Shown in pieces: positions 1-6,745 of a stretch of DNA of 9,712 nt. The stretch's first letter is position 1. Every line of letters begins with the position of its first letter. Position numbers and translations under genes: made by a program. The stretch lies in assembly GCA_025462985.1 (NCBI GenBank), contig JAOAPP010000149.1, positions 1-9,712 of the forward strand, in the 5' to 3' direction. The notes beneath the pieces were generated by a model. The model did not search any database and was not told where the DNA came from. It saw only the letters and a program-made list of their open reading frames with translations. Origin of the DNA: Bryobacterales bacterium (GTDB lineage: Bacteria > Acidobacteriota > Terriglobia > Bryobacterales > Bryobacteraceae).

Positions 1-2
1 CT

Positions 3-209
3 GGGAACACAATGTCCACGCCCCAGGCAGCATCTGGCGCCGGACCTGCACCCCGTATGGGGCCCGGCGGACCTGCACACCGTATGGCGCCCGGCGGAGC
101 AGACCGCCCGGGTGCGCCTGCAGGCCGCTCTGCTGGAATGAATAGCGGGATGGCAGGCGCAGGGCCGCGGGCTGGCGGCGCACCCGGCGGTGGACCGAGT
201 CACAAGTAA
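3..209 (+). CDS. C-terminal part of a Gly/Pro/Ala-rich protein, 5' end outside window
   Basis: The frame is open from the first complete codon of the window to a TAA at 207-209. An ATG at 12-14 lies inside it but has no ribosome binding site in view, so I read this as the tail of a longer gene rather than a 65-residue protein. The visible part is almost entirely Gly, Pro, Ala, Arg and Met. It contains a nine-residue repeat, GPAPRMGPG followed by GPAHRMAPG and a degenerate third copy, encoded by a 27-base tandem duplication. Such low-complexity tails are usually disordered. No domain is visible, so no function can be given. A strong terminator 38 bases after the stop supports this being the end of a transcription unit. 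A spurious frame in GC-rich DNA is possible but less likely. Confidence 0.5.
   Translation, partial: GNTMSTPQAASGAGPAPRMGPGGPAHRMAPGGADRPGAPAGRSAGMNSGMAGAGPRAGGAPGGGPSHK
41..94 (+). repeat. 27-bp tandem repeat, two copies
   Basis: Copy one (41-67) and copy two (68-94) are both 27 bases and differ at two positions. The period is a multiple of three, so the repeat stays in frame and encodes the nine-residue unit GPAxRMxPG. A decayed third copy may begin at 95. The in-frame period supports real coding sequence here. Confidence 0.7.
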
Positions 210-247
210 GACACTAAGCGACCCGCCTTCGGCGTACGCAGTTAGAG

Positions 248-291
248 AAAGGAGAGGCCGGCAGCCCTGGGGACTGCCGGCCTCTCCTTTT
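248..291 (+). terminator. Strong intrinsic (rho-independent) terminator
   Basis: A perfect 17-bp inverted repeat pairs 248-264 with 274-290, leaving a 9-base loop. The stem core is very GC-rich (GGAGAGGCCGGCAG against its complement) and the 3' arm ends in a run of four T (288-291). It starts 38 bases after the stop of the first reading frame and lies before the next gene, so it should end that upstream transcript. The A run on the 5' side also gives the opposite strand a T run, so it could act in both directions. Confidence 0.85.
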
Positions 292-296
292 CGGCG

Positions 297-328
297 TTCA
301 CATTTCGAAGCCCCCCTCCGGATACACT
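297..328 (+). promoter_or_regulatory. Possible promoter for the isomerase-epimerase unit
   Basis: TTCACA at 297-302 resembles a -35 box (5 of 6) and TACACT at 323-328 a weak -10 box (4 of 6). The 20-base spacing is longer than ideal. The place is right, between the terminator and the start at 338, but the boxes alone are not convincing. Confidence 0.25.
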
Positions 329-337
329 AAAAGGTGA

Positions 338-1197
338 ATGGCGGCACCTTTCCAATTCGCTATCTGTAACGAGATTTTGGCGCCACGTCCTTCCAGACCG
401 TGTGCGAGCAGGTCAGCCAGTTAGGATACGAAGGGCTTGAGCTCGCGCCGCATACATTGGCCGAAGATGCTACGACACTCACTTCTGAGCAACGGCTGGA
501 GATCGCCAATCGGATACAGGATGCCGGCCTGCGATTTGTGGGTCTCCATTGGCTGCTTGTCTCACCGCCGGGCCTTCACATCACTACGCCGGACGAGGCG
601 CAGCGGAAGAAAAGTTGGGATTACGTTCACCGGGCAATCGACCTGTGTGCAGATCTGACAGACCAGAACTCAACGGAGAAAGGCGTAATCGTCATCGGAT
701 CACCCAAGCAGCGATCGACGGAAGGAAAGATGAGCCCGCGACAGGCCGCCGACCTGTTGACGCACGAGTTGGCCCATGCTGCGCCTCACGCGGAAACCCG
801 GGGTGTCAAACTGCTGCTGGAGGCTCTTTCCCCTCGGGACAGCGATGTCGTGAACTGCCTGGGCGACGCCGTGGCCATCGTCCGGCAGATTGGTAGCCCG
901 GCGGTGCAGAGCATGTTCGATGTTCACAATGCGATCGAGGAAAAAGACCGGCACACTGAATTGATTCGGCGGAATCACGGGCATATTCATCATGTGCATG
1001 TCAACGAACTCGATGGGCAGGAGCCCGGTCGCGGCGATTACGATTTCGCCAGGTTGCTTGGCGCGCTACGTGATCTGGACTATAAAGGATGGGTCTCAGT
1101 GGAGGCTTTCGATTTCAGCCGCGATCCGAGAGAAATAGCAGAGCGCGCCATCACTCATCTGAAGGCGTCCGAGGCGACGCTGGCTGAGGTTCAGTAA
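338..1197 (+). CDS. Sugar phosphate isomerase/epimerase (AP-endonuclease-2 TIM barrel), apparent N-terminal frameshift
   Basis: Members of this family are metal-dependent TIM-barrel enzymes that isomerise or epimerise sugars or inositols in the cytoplasm. From the GTG at 400 the frame gives 265 residues. In that numbering the typical metal ligands are present: E141 (LLLEAL), D174 and H176 (FDVHN), H200 (HVHVNE) and E235 (SVEAF). The GLELAP segment at residues 12-17 is also typical. GTG 400 is not a natural start, because the first barrel strand is missing. That strand is encoded just upstream in another frame, from ATG 338 (MAAPFQFAICNEI), with AAGGTG at 331-336 before it. The family N-terminus reads roughly FAICNETFG..F, so the two frames join at the four-T run 375-378, where one base seems to be missing. 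The gene may be a pseudogene or the base may be a sequence error. The exact substrate cannot be told. The next gene starts 2 bases after the stop. Confidence 0.85.
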
Positions 1198-1199
1198 AT

Positions 1200-2180
1200 A
1201 TGGATCGCTATATTGTCACGGGCGGAGCGGGATTCATCGGATCCGCGCTCGTGCGCCAGTTGCTGGCGCAAGGTCACCGCGTACACGTTATAGATAGCCT
1301 CGAAACGGGAAATCTGGACAATCTCGAAGAGGTCGCGGACGAGATTACTGTACATGAGTACGACATACGTGATTACTCCAGAATCGCCCCGGTAATTGCT
1401 GGTGCGAGACGCGTGTTTCACCTGGCCGCTCTTCCTTCCGTGCCTAAATCGATCTTGTACCCGGTACCGAGTCATGAGGTAAATATCGATGGCACCTTCA
1501 ACGTATTTCGGGCCGCGGTAGAAGGAAAAGTAGGCCGGGTCGTGTACGCGGCCTCTTCTTCTGCTTACGGGGACACCGAAGTGCTGCCCAAAGTGGAGAC
1601 TATGGCCCCAAAGCCAAAGTCGCCGTATGCCGCCCAGAAGCTGATGGGAGAGTATTACGCATCCGTTTTTGCGGAATCGTTCGGATTGGAGACCGTTTCG
1701 CTACGGTTCTTCAATGTTTTTGGACCCCGGCAGGATCCGACCAGCGTTTATTCGGGCGTATTGTCCATTTTTCTGACGTGCCTCATCGAAGGTAGACGCC
1801 CCACTATTTATGGGGACGGTGAACAGTCGCGGGACTTCACTTATGTAGACGACGTGGCGGCTCTTTTATTGAAAGCCTCTGAAGCCGGCGATGGCAGCGG
1901 CCGCGTCTACAATGCCGGCAATGGAAACCGGTTTACCCTAAACGAGACTTGGTCCATGCTGCAGAAAATTGCGGGTGTGAGCCTTCCACCCTTGTACGGG
2001 CCCTCTCGCGCAGGGGATGTGCACGACTCGCAGGCGGATACCACGGCGGCGGTGGCTGACCTGGGCCATGCTCCGAGGTTTACCTTCGAGCAGGGTCTCC
2101 GGCTGACGCTCGAGTGGTACCGCGAAGATCTGGAGCAAAAGGGCAAAATCGACCCTGCGGGCGCTAAACTGGTTTTATAG
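1200..2180 (+). CDS. NAD-dependent nucleotide-sugar epimerase/dehydratase (extended SDR, GalE/WbpP-like)
   Basis: This 326-residue protein has the layout of UDP-hexose 4-epimerases, cytoplasmic enzymes that invert C4 through a bound NAD. The Rossmann glycine motif GGAGFIG is at residues 8-14. The HLAALPSV segment (74-81), the SSSAYGD segment (119-125), the catalytic Tyr/Lys pair Y143 and K147 (SPYAAQK), and the [13 protein letters not shown] segment (168-180) all follow in the usual order and spacing. The wording of the last three is closest to the WbpP/UDP-N-acetylhexosamine epimerase branch, but substrate cannot be proven from sequence. The later GDVHDSQAD segment matches the region that shapes the sugar pocket, with a small serine there, consistent with an N-acetyl sugar. 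The ATG lies 2 bases after the isomerase stop, with GAGG at 1186-1189 inside the upstream gene as a ribosome binding site, so translation is probably coupled. Confidence 0.9.
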   Translation: MDRYIVTGGAGFIGSALVRQLLAQGHRVHVIDSLETGNLDNLEEVADEITVHEYDIRDYSRIAPVIAGARRVFHLAALPSVPKSILYPVPSHEVNIDGTFNVFRAAVEGKVGRVVYAASSSAYGDTEVLPKVETMAPKPKSPYAAQKLMGEYYASVFAESFGLETVSLRFFNVFGPRQDPTSVYSGVLSIFLTCLIEGRRPTIYGDGEQSRDFTYVDDVAALLLKASEAGDGSGRVYNAGNGNRFTLNETWSMLQKIAGVSLPPLYGPSRAGDVHDSQADTTAAVADLGHAPRFTFEQGLRLTLEWYREDLEQKGKIDPAGAKLVL

Positions 2181-2206
2181 ATCTGCGGCGCATCCGCAGC
2201 TCGTCC

Positions 2207-2791
2207 ATGCCTTATCTTCAGAATCGATTCGAAAAGAATCTCCTCACAACCTCAGTCGACTACGTATTTAACTGGGCGCGCAAGTCTTCGCTTTGGCCGC
2301 TTTCGTTTGGCCTGGCCTGCTGCGCCATCGAGATGATCGCGTCCACAACATCGCGGTTCGATATCGCACGGTTCGGCGCCGAGGTCTTCCGTCCCAGTCC
2401 CAGGCAATCGGACCTGATGATTGTTGCCGGAACGGTGACTCTGAAGATGGCTCCGGTTTTGAAGCGCATTTACGATCAGATGCCGGATCCGAAGTGGGTG
2501 ATCTCGATGGGTGCGTGTTCAAGCGTTGGCGGCCCGTTCAATACGTATTCGGTGCTTCAGGGCGTGGACAAGATCGTGCCCGTCGACGTATATGTCACCG
2601 GCTGTCCGCCGCGGCCAGAGAACCTGTTCTACGCCCTCTTGAAGCTGCAGGAAAAAATTCAGCAAACGCCTAACCTGGTTCGTAAGCCGACGCACGTTCG
2701 TCTCGAGGAGAGTATGCTCGAAGATTTCAAACGACGTGTTATGGTCGCCCAGGTGAGTGATCCCGCGGAGCAACTGGTGACTCTGTCGTGA
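2207..2791 (+). CDS. nuoB: NADH-quinone oxidoreductase subunit B
   Basis: NuoB carries the terminal [4Fe-4S] cluster N2 of respiratory complex I, which passes electrons to quinone at the junction of the peripheral and membrane arms. All four cluster cysteines are present: the tandem C38-C39 ([10 protein letters not shown]), C104 ([15 protein letters not shown]) and C133 (VTGCPPRPE). At 194 residues it is slightly long because of a charged tail after about residue 160. The rest is highly conserved, so the product should be functional. It is odd in being alone: no nuoA, nuoC or nuoD is next to it, the upstream neighbour is a nucleotide-sugar epimerase and the downstream one is pgeF, whose GTG start overlaps this stop. 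The ATG at 2207 has only a weak ribosome binding site. Related subunits (for example of group 4 hydrogenases) share the cysteines, but the surrounding sequence reads as true NuoB. Confidence 0.95.
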   Translation: MPYLQNRFEKNLLTTSVDYVFNWARKSSLWPLSFGLACCAIEMIASTTSRFDIARFGAEVFRPSPRQSDLMIVAGTVTLKMAPVLKRIYDQMPDPKWVISMGACSSVGGPFNTYSVLQGVDKIVPVDVYVTGCPPRPENLFYALLKLQEKIQQTPNLVRKPTHVRLEESMLEDFKRRVMVAQVSDPAEQLVTLS

Positions 2792-3468
2792 GCGCTTCCT
2801 TTCGGCTGGGGGCCGATGGGATTTACCGTTGTGACGCCCTGCAGCAGTTTTTGTGGCAGGAGCACGGTTTTGGAACACGTCGCGGAAATCCTCCGGCCGA
2901 TGTGACGCTGCACCAGGTCCATTCGAACCGCGTGGTCAACGCGAATGACCTCCGAAGCGATCGGACCGACGGGCAAACAGATGGCGACGCGCTGATCTCG
3001 GATCGTCCGCGTGAGAGTATCGGCATTCGAACAGCGGATTGCGTCCCGATCCTGCTGCTGGACGCCAAGAACCGGGCGGTGGCAGCTGTTCACGCCGGGT
3101 GGCGCGGCGCGGCCACCGAAATTACGAAACAAACTCTGCTAGCTCTCCGCGAGGCTTTCGGAACGAACCCAAGCGCTATCTACGCTGCGATTGGTCCGTG
3201 TATCCGACCCTGCTGCTACGAGGTAGGGGAGGAAGTTGCGGCGAGGTTTTCAGCCCAGTTCCCGGAGTGGGGCCGCGAGGACAAAGCCCGCAGGAATCTC
3301 GATCTTCCTGAGGCCAACCGAAGGCAGTTGCTCGCTGGCGGAGTCCCTGAAGACCGTGTTTTCGATTGTTGTTTGTGCACCGCGTGCCAGCCTGAGCAGT
3401 TCTATTCGTATCGACGCGAGCCTGAGAATCCCGGGCGCATGATATCGTCAATTGCCCGCTTGGCATAG
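2788..3468 (+). CDS. pgeF: PgeF/YfiH family protein (laccase domain, peptidoglycan editing factor / purine nucleoside phosphorylase)
   Basis: The family is cytoplasmic. Its members phosphorolyse or deaminate purine nucleosides, and the E. coli protein removes wrongly added L-Ser from UDP-MurNAc. The old name polyphenol oxidase or laccase is misleading. The metal-site motifs are all present: HQVHS at residues 42-46, TADCVP with C85, and HAGWRG with H102. The [13 protein letters not shown] segment (135-147) and the late [15 protein letters not shown] segment (197-211) are also typical. At 226 residues it is short. The loop between HGFGTR (26-31) and HQVHS is only about ten residues, whereas the usual long stretch with an SLNLG-like motif is missing. 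I take GTG 2788 as start because it makes the common GTGA overlap with the nuoB stop and because the HGF segment follows at a normal distance. Coupled translation with nuoB is likely. Confidence 0.9.
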   Translation: MSASFRLGADGIYRCDALQQFLWQEHGFGTRRGNPPADVTLHQVHSNRVVNANDLRSDRTDGQTDGDALISDRPRESIGIRTADCVPILLLDAKNRAVAAVHAGWRGAATEITKQTLLALREAFGTNPSAIYAAIGPCIRPCCYEVGEEVAARFSAQFPEWGREDKARRNLDLPEANRRQLLAGGVPEDRVFDCCLCTACQPEQFYSYRREPENPGRMISSIARLA

Positions 3469-3531
3469 GACTTTCCCTGGCGCAAACCGGCGAGCATCCG
3501 CATCTCACATCGGTAAACCGAAAGGGGAATC

Positions 3532-3957
3532 ATGAACCGCACAGCCAAGGCCCAGTGGAAGGGCGATCTGAAGTCAGGGAAGGGAACCATCTCATCAGGA
3601 AGCGGTGTTCTCTCCAACACGCAGTACTCATTCCGAGATCGGTTTGAGGATGGGACCGGAACCAATCCCGAGGAACTGCTTGCGGCAGCACACGCCGGCT
3701 GCTTCTCCATGGCGCTTTCGCTGATGCTGCAGAACGAGGGGCTGAAAGCCGACAACATCGACACGACCTGCACCGTTTCGCTGCAGAAGGAAGGCGACGG
3801 ATTCGCGATCAAGAAGAGTCACCTGGAACTGATGGCTACAATACCGGGCGCGAGTGAAGAAGCGTTCAACCGCGCCGCGCAGAATGCTAAAGAAGGATGC
3901 CCGGTGTCCAAATTGTTTGATACCGAGATCACTCTGACTGCGAAGCTGCAGAGCTAG
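3532..3957 (+). CDS. osmC: OsmC family peroxiredoxin (organic hydroperoxide reductase)
   Basis: OsmC enzymes reduce organic hydroperoxides in the cytoplasm with two redox cysteines and work as dimers. The 141-residue length is typical. The catalytic C57 lies in AAAHAGCFSMALS and the resolving C123 in KEGCPVSK. The conserved Arg (R35 or R37, in SFRDRFEDG) and Glu (E47/E48, in TNPEELLAAAHAG) that assist catalysis are present. The N-terminal wording (KGDLKSGKGTISSGSGVL-like) fits true OsmC rather than Ohr. ATG 3532 has a very good ribosome binding site, AAAGGGG at 3521-3527, four bases before it. The 63-base gap after pgeF holds no clear terminator, so the gene could be read from the upstream promoter or have its own. 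The tannase-like gene follows 13 bases after the stop. Confidence in function is high, and a role against phenolic or peroxide stress is inference. Confidence 0.95.
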   Translation: MNRTAKAQWKGDLKSGKGTISSGSGVLSNTQYSFRDRFEDGTGTNPEELLAAAHAGCFSMALSLMLQNEGLKADNIDTTCTVSLQKEGDGFAIKKSHLELMATIPGASEEAFNRAAQNAKEGCPVSKLFDTEITLTAKLQS

Positions 3958-3970
3958 GGATCGCCAAACG

Positions 3971-5581
3971 ATGAGACGGCTCGGCAGGTTCATGATTCGG
4001 GGCTTGCTCGCCTTTGCAATCCTGTTCGGGATTCTTTCGACGGTTTTCGGCGCGCCGCTTAATTGCGAGAGGCTGGCGGAATTGAACCTTTCGCATACTT
4101 CCATCACACTGGCCCAGAAGGTAGCTGAGGGAGCCTTTGTCTCGCCCGGTGAGAAACCGTCGGCACGGAATGCGGAGTTATTCAAAAAGCTGCCCGCGTT
4201 CTGCCGCGTGGTGGCGCATTCGAGGCCGAGTGCCGATTCCGATATCGAAATCGAAGTTTGGATGCCGGTTTCGAAGTGGAACGGGAAGTTCCAGGGCGAG
4301 GGCAATGGAGGATTCGCGGGCTCCATTGGATACGACCAGCTTGCCGGAGCGGTCGCGAACGGCTATGCTACGGCCGGGACCGATACGGGCCACAAGGCAG
4401 ACGGGCTGGACGCGAGCTGGGCGTTGGGACACCCGGAGAAGATTACCGACTTCGGCTATCGCGGCGTTCATGAGATGTCGCTGCAAGCCAAAGCCATCAT
4501 GCAGGCCTTCTACGGAAACGAGCCGCATAAGTCGTATTTCGTGGCTTGCTCAGATGGCGGGCGCGAGGGGCTGATGGAAGCCCAGCGATTCCCGGCGGAC
4601 TACGACGGCATTCTGGCGGGGGCGCCGGCTAATTACTGGACGCATCTCCTCAGTGCCGGAGCCGATTTGGGAAGGTTGACGAATAATTCTGCCGGTGCGA
4701 TCCCGGATAGCAAGATTCCCGCGATAGGTTCGGCTGTTCTGGCAGCCTGTGACAATCTGGACGGGGTGAGGGATGGCATCCTGACGGACCCGCGGAAGTG
4801 TCACTTCGATCCTGCAACCATCAGGTGCAAAGGTCCAGACGCCGCAAGCTGTCTCACGGAACAGCAAACCGGCTTGCTGAAAAGACTGTATGCCGGAGGG
4901 AGGACCTCGACTGGTGAAGAGATCTTTCCGGGCTTCCTGCCCGGCGGCGAGCAAGGCGAAGGCGGGTGGAAGAATTGGATCCTGGGCGGAACTCCTGGGC
5001 ACAGCACCGGCGGCTCGTTTGTAACGGGTTACTTCCGGAATATGGTGTTCGACGATTCGCAATGGACCCCCCAAATGCACTCAGTGGACGAAGACCTGCG
5101 GGCCGCTGAAGCGAAGACGGCGCATGCGGTCGATTCCACGGACCCGGACCTGAGCGCTTTTGCGAATCGGGGCGGCAAGCTGATTGTCTATCACGGCTGG
5201 AACGATCCGGCAATCTCGGCTCTGAATTCCATCAACTATTACGACAGCGTGAAGGACAGGATGGGAGCGCAGACGGTGGGGCGTTTTGCGCGGCTCTATC
5301 TGGTGCCGGGAATGCAACATTGCATCGGAGGGCCAGGACCCAGTTTGTTCGGCCAGTTCAGCGTCCTTCCACAGCGCGATGCAGCCAGCAGCATCTACTT
5401 GGCTTTGGAGCACTGGGTCGAATCGGGCGCGCCTCCCGGCGAAATACGTGCCGCAAAAATGGCGGAAGACGGTAAGAATGTAGCGATGACCCGCCCAATC
5501 TGTCCTTATCCGCAGTTGCCGAAGTACAAAGGGAGCGGTGACACAAATGCGGCTCAGAGTTTTGCCTGTACCGCTAACTGA
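3971..5581 (+). CDS. Secreted tannase/feruloyl esterase family alpha/beta hydrolase
   Basis: Family members cut ester bonds of galloyl, feruloyl or related plant phenolics, usually outside the cytoplasm. The 536-residue protein starts with a clear signal peptide: basic MRRLGRFMIR, a hydrophobic stretch to about residue 26, and a likely cut after VFGA (residue 28). The family triad has the diagnostic CS-D-HC form: C193-S194 (VACSDGGREG), D412 (YHGWNDPAIS) and H450-C451 (PGMQHCIGG). The two cysteines should form a disulfide that links Ser and His. A calcium-loop-like segment DNLDGVRDG (261-269) lies between C260 and C277. RFPADYDGILAGAPA (206-220) is typical of the family. AGGGA at 3956-3960, overlapping the osmC stop, serves as ribosome binding site. 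The exact ester substrate is unknown, as the family also includes MHETase-like and chlorogenate esterases. Its end overlaps the convergent membrane protein gene by 8 bases, with no terminator in between. Confidence 0.92.
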   Translation: MRRLGRFMIRGLLAFAILFGILSTVFGAPLNCERLAELNLSHTSITLAQKVAEGAFVSPGEKPSARNAELFKKLPAFCRVVAHSRPSADSDIEIEVWMPVSKWNGKFQGEGNGGFAGSIGYDQLAGAVANGYATAGTDTGHKADGLDASWALGHPEKITDFGYRGVHEMSLQAKAIMQAFYGNEPHKSYFVACSDGGREGLMEAQRFPADYDGILAGAPANYWTHLLSAGADLGRLTNNSAGAIPDSKIPAIGSAVLAACDNLDGVRDGILTDPRKCHFDPATIRCKGPDAASCLTEQQTGLLKRLYAGGRTSTGEEIFPGFLPGGEQGEGGWKNWILGGTPGHSTGGSFVTGYFRNMVFDDSQWTPQMHSVDEDLRAAEAKTAHAVDSTDPDLSAFANRGGKLIVYHGWNDPAISALNSINYYDSVKDRMGAQTVGRFARLYLVPGMQHCIGGPGPSLFGQFSVLPQRDAASSIYLALEHWVESGAPPGEIRAAKMAEDGKNVAMTRPICPYPQLPKYKGSGDTNAAQSFACTAN

Positions 5582-6587
5582 ACCTGCCACTGGCAACGGG
5601 TGCCGGGACTTGTCTCCGCTGCTGTGCGAAGCCGATGCCGCCCAATGAAAGCACTACCACATAGTTCAGCGCCTGGAACAGGAGAATGTACGCAATAGCT
5701 GCTGTACGGCTGAGGCCGAAGGGTGTCAGGATGCTGACGGCTACGAACTGGTAGATTCCAACGTATCCCGGCGTGGAGGGCAGCGCACTGCCGAGAGCAA
5801 GGCCCGCGGTCAAAAGGAACGCCATCGGAAGGCTGATTTGGACATCGATGGATCGGGCCAGGGTGACGGCCGTGACGGCGTCAATACACCAGATAATGGC
5901 GGTGAACATCACGAACCGGGCTAGGCGGCTGTAATCGTGAAAGCTGCGGATTCCCTGAAGTCCGTTGCGCAAAGCGTCTTCCACCTGCCCGCGCAGTCTG
6001 GGCGGCAGCGGCAAAAAGCCAAGGAACTTGAACCAGAAGACTTCGAAGGCGGGGACCAGTACGATGGCAGCGACTCCGGAGAATCCCATGATGGCGAAAG
6101 GCTTGGCAGCGCTGGCCAGCCAGCCCGGCCGTTCCTTCATGGTCAGCAGAACAACCGAACTGATGGTGATGACCGCAATCGCATCCACCACACGTTCCGA
6201 GAGCGCGGTCGTCAGGACATAGGCCTTGCTCATACCGGTGCGACTGCTGATCATGAGACTGCGGACAACTTCGCCCGCCCGTGCAGGCAGGATGTTGTTT
6301 CCTAAATAGCCGGCCGAGGTCGCCCAGAAAGCAAGAGGAATGCTGACTTTGCCCTCAGCCGACAATATGACTCTCCAGCGATAAGAACGCAGAAACAGGG
6401 CCAAAGTCATCAGCGCGAGCGCCAGCATAACGAAAGGCACGCGAGCCGAACTGAGAGTGAGCCACACCTGACGCCACTCGATACCCCGCAGCGAGTAATA
6501 AAGAAGAACTCCCGCCAGTGCGAGCGATGCGATCCAGTAAATTGCTTTCTTTGATCCCTGAGCCGATGAAGCGGCAGTTTCCACCAT
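5574..6587 (-). CDS. Lysylphosphatidylglycerol synthase TM region / flippase-like integral membrane protein
   Basis: This 337-residue polytopic protein belongs to the UPF0104/AglD-like family, whose domain also forms the membrane part of MprF. Members are thought to flip or handle lipids or lipid-linked sugars. Visible hydrophobic segments include about residues 15-31, 50-66, 134-150, 163-186, 223-244, 254-270 and 295-318. The family motifs are present: NNILPARAGEVVRS (97-110), ALSERVVDAI (128-137) and LPSTPGYVGIYQ (269-280). No soluble synthase domain follows, so it is not a full MprF. ATG 6587 gives a normal N-terminus with a short polar lead before the first membrane segment, but the ribosome binding site is weak. 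The 158-base upstream gap suggests it has its own promoter. The nucleotide-sugar epimerase elsewhere in the window makes a glycolipid role imaginable, but this is only inference. Confidence 0.88.
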   Translation of the reverse strand: MVETAASSAQGSKKAIYWIASLALAGVLLYYSLRGIEWRQVWLTLSSARVPFVMLALALMTLALFLRSYRWRVILSAEGKVSIPLAFWATSAGYLGNNILPARAGEVVRSLMISSRTGMSKAYVLTTALSERVVDAIAVITISSVVLLTMKERPGWLASAAKPFAIMGFSGVAAIVLVPAFEVFWFKFLGFLPLPPRLRGQVEDALRNGLQGIRSFHDYSRLARFVMFTAIIWCIDAVTAVTLARSIDVQISLPMAFLLTAGLALGSALPSTPGYVGIYQFVAVSILTPFGLSRTAAIAYILLFQALNYVVVLSLGGIGFAQQRRQVPAPVASGRFS

Positions 6588-6745
6588 GAACTTGCAGTTT
6601 AGCCCGGACTGCCACCTATTTTCGTGCTGGCGAGCATAGGCGGGTAATATTACGCAGTCCGTGTAGCCCTGATTACGCTGCTAACCTAATCAAACCCAGC
6701 GATCGGAGCACGTCTACCAGCAAATCCATCGTCCGGGCGAGCAGG
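6588..6745 (-). promoter_or_regulatory. Intergenic region with nested inverted repeats upstream of the flippase-like gene
   Basis: A perfect 10-bp AT palindrome, GTAATATTAC, occupies 6644-6653. It could supply a -10 box (TAATAT) for the - strand gene. An 8-bp inverted repeat, CGGACTGC at 6605-6612 and GCAGTCCG at 6654-6661, begins directly beside the palindrome with a 41-base spacer, and the heptamer GCGTAAT occurs twice when read on the - strand. This looks like a promoter with a possible operator or leader structure, but no known binding site is recognised. No clear terminator for the upstream 222-residue protein gene is seen. Confidence 0.35.

Noticed and set aside
12..14. ATG as true start of a 65-residue protein
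   Set aside because: The frame is open further upstream, there is no ribosome binding site in view, and the composition fits a disordered tail of a larger protein.
374..380. Programmed -1 frameshift in the isomerase
   Set aside because: The bases do not form a canonical X XXY YYZ slippery site, and I see no ribosome binding site-like stimulator or downstream hairpin. A single-base indel is simpler.
2183..2199. 6-bp hairpin just before nuoB as a terminator
   Set aside because: The stem is short and no T run follows. It could at most influence translation start of nuoB.
2659..3132. 157-residue - strand frame across the nuoB-pgeF junction
   Set aside because: Both + strand genes are certain by motif, and the antisense product has no family features.
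2788..3468. True multicopper laccase or polyphenol oxidase
   Set aside because: The HQVH, TADC and HAGW motifs define the PgeF/YfiH family, and multicopper oxidase copper motifs are absent.
3628..4326. 232-residue frame on the - strand
   Set aside because: It lies across osmC and the tannase-like gene, both of which have clear family motifs, and its translation has no recognisable domain or ribosome binding site.
4550..5596. Long - strand frames of 171-176 residues opposite the tannase gene
   Set aside because: They are complements of a well-supported coding region in GC-rich DNA and show no domain, signal or start site of their own.
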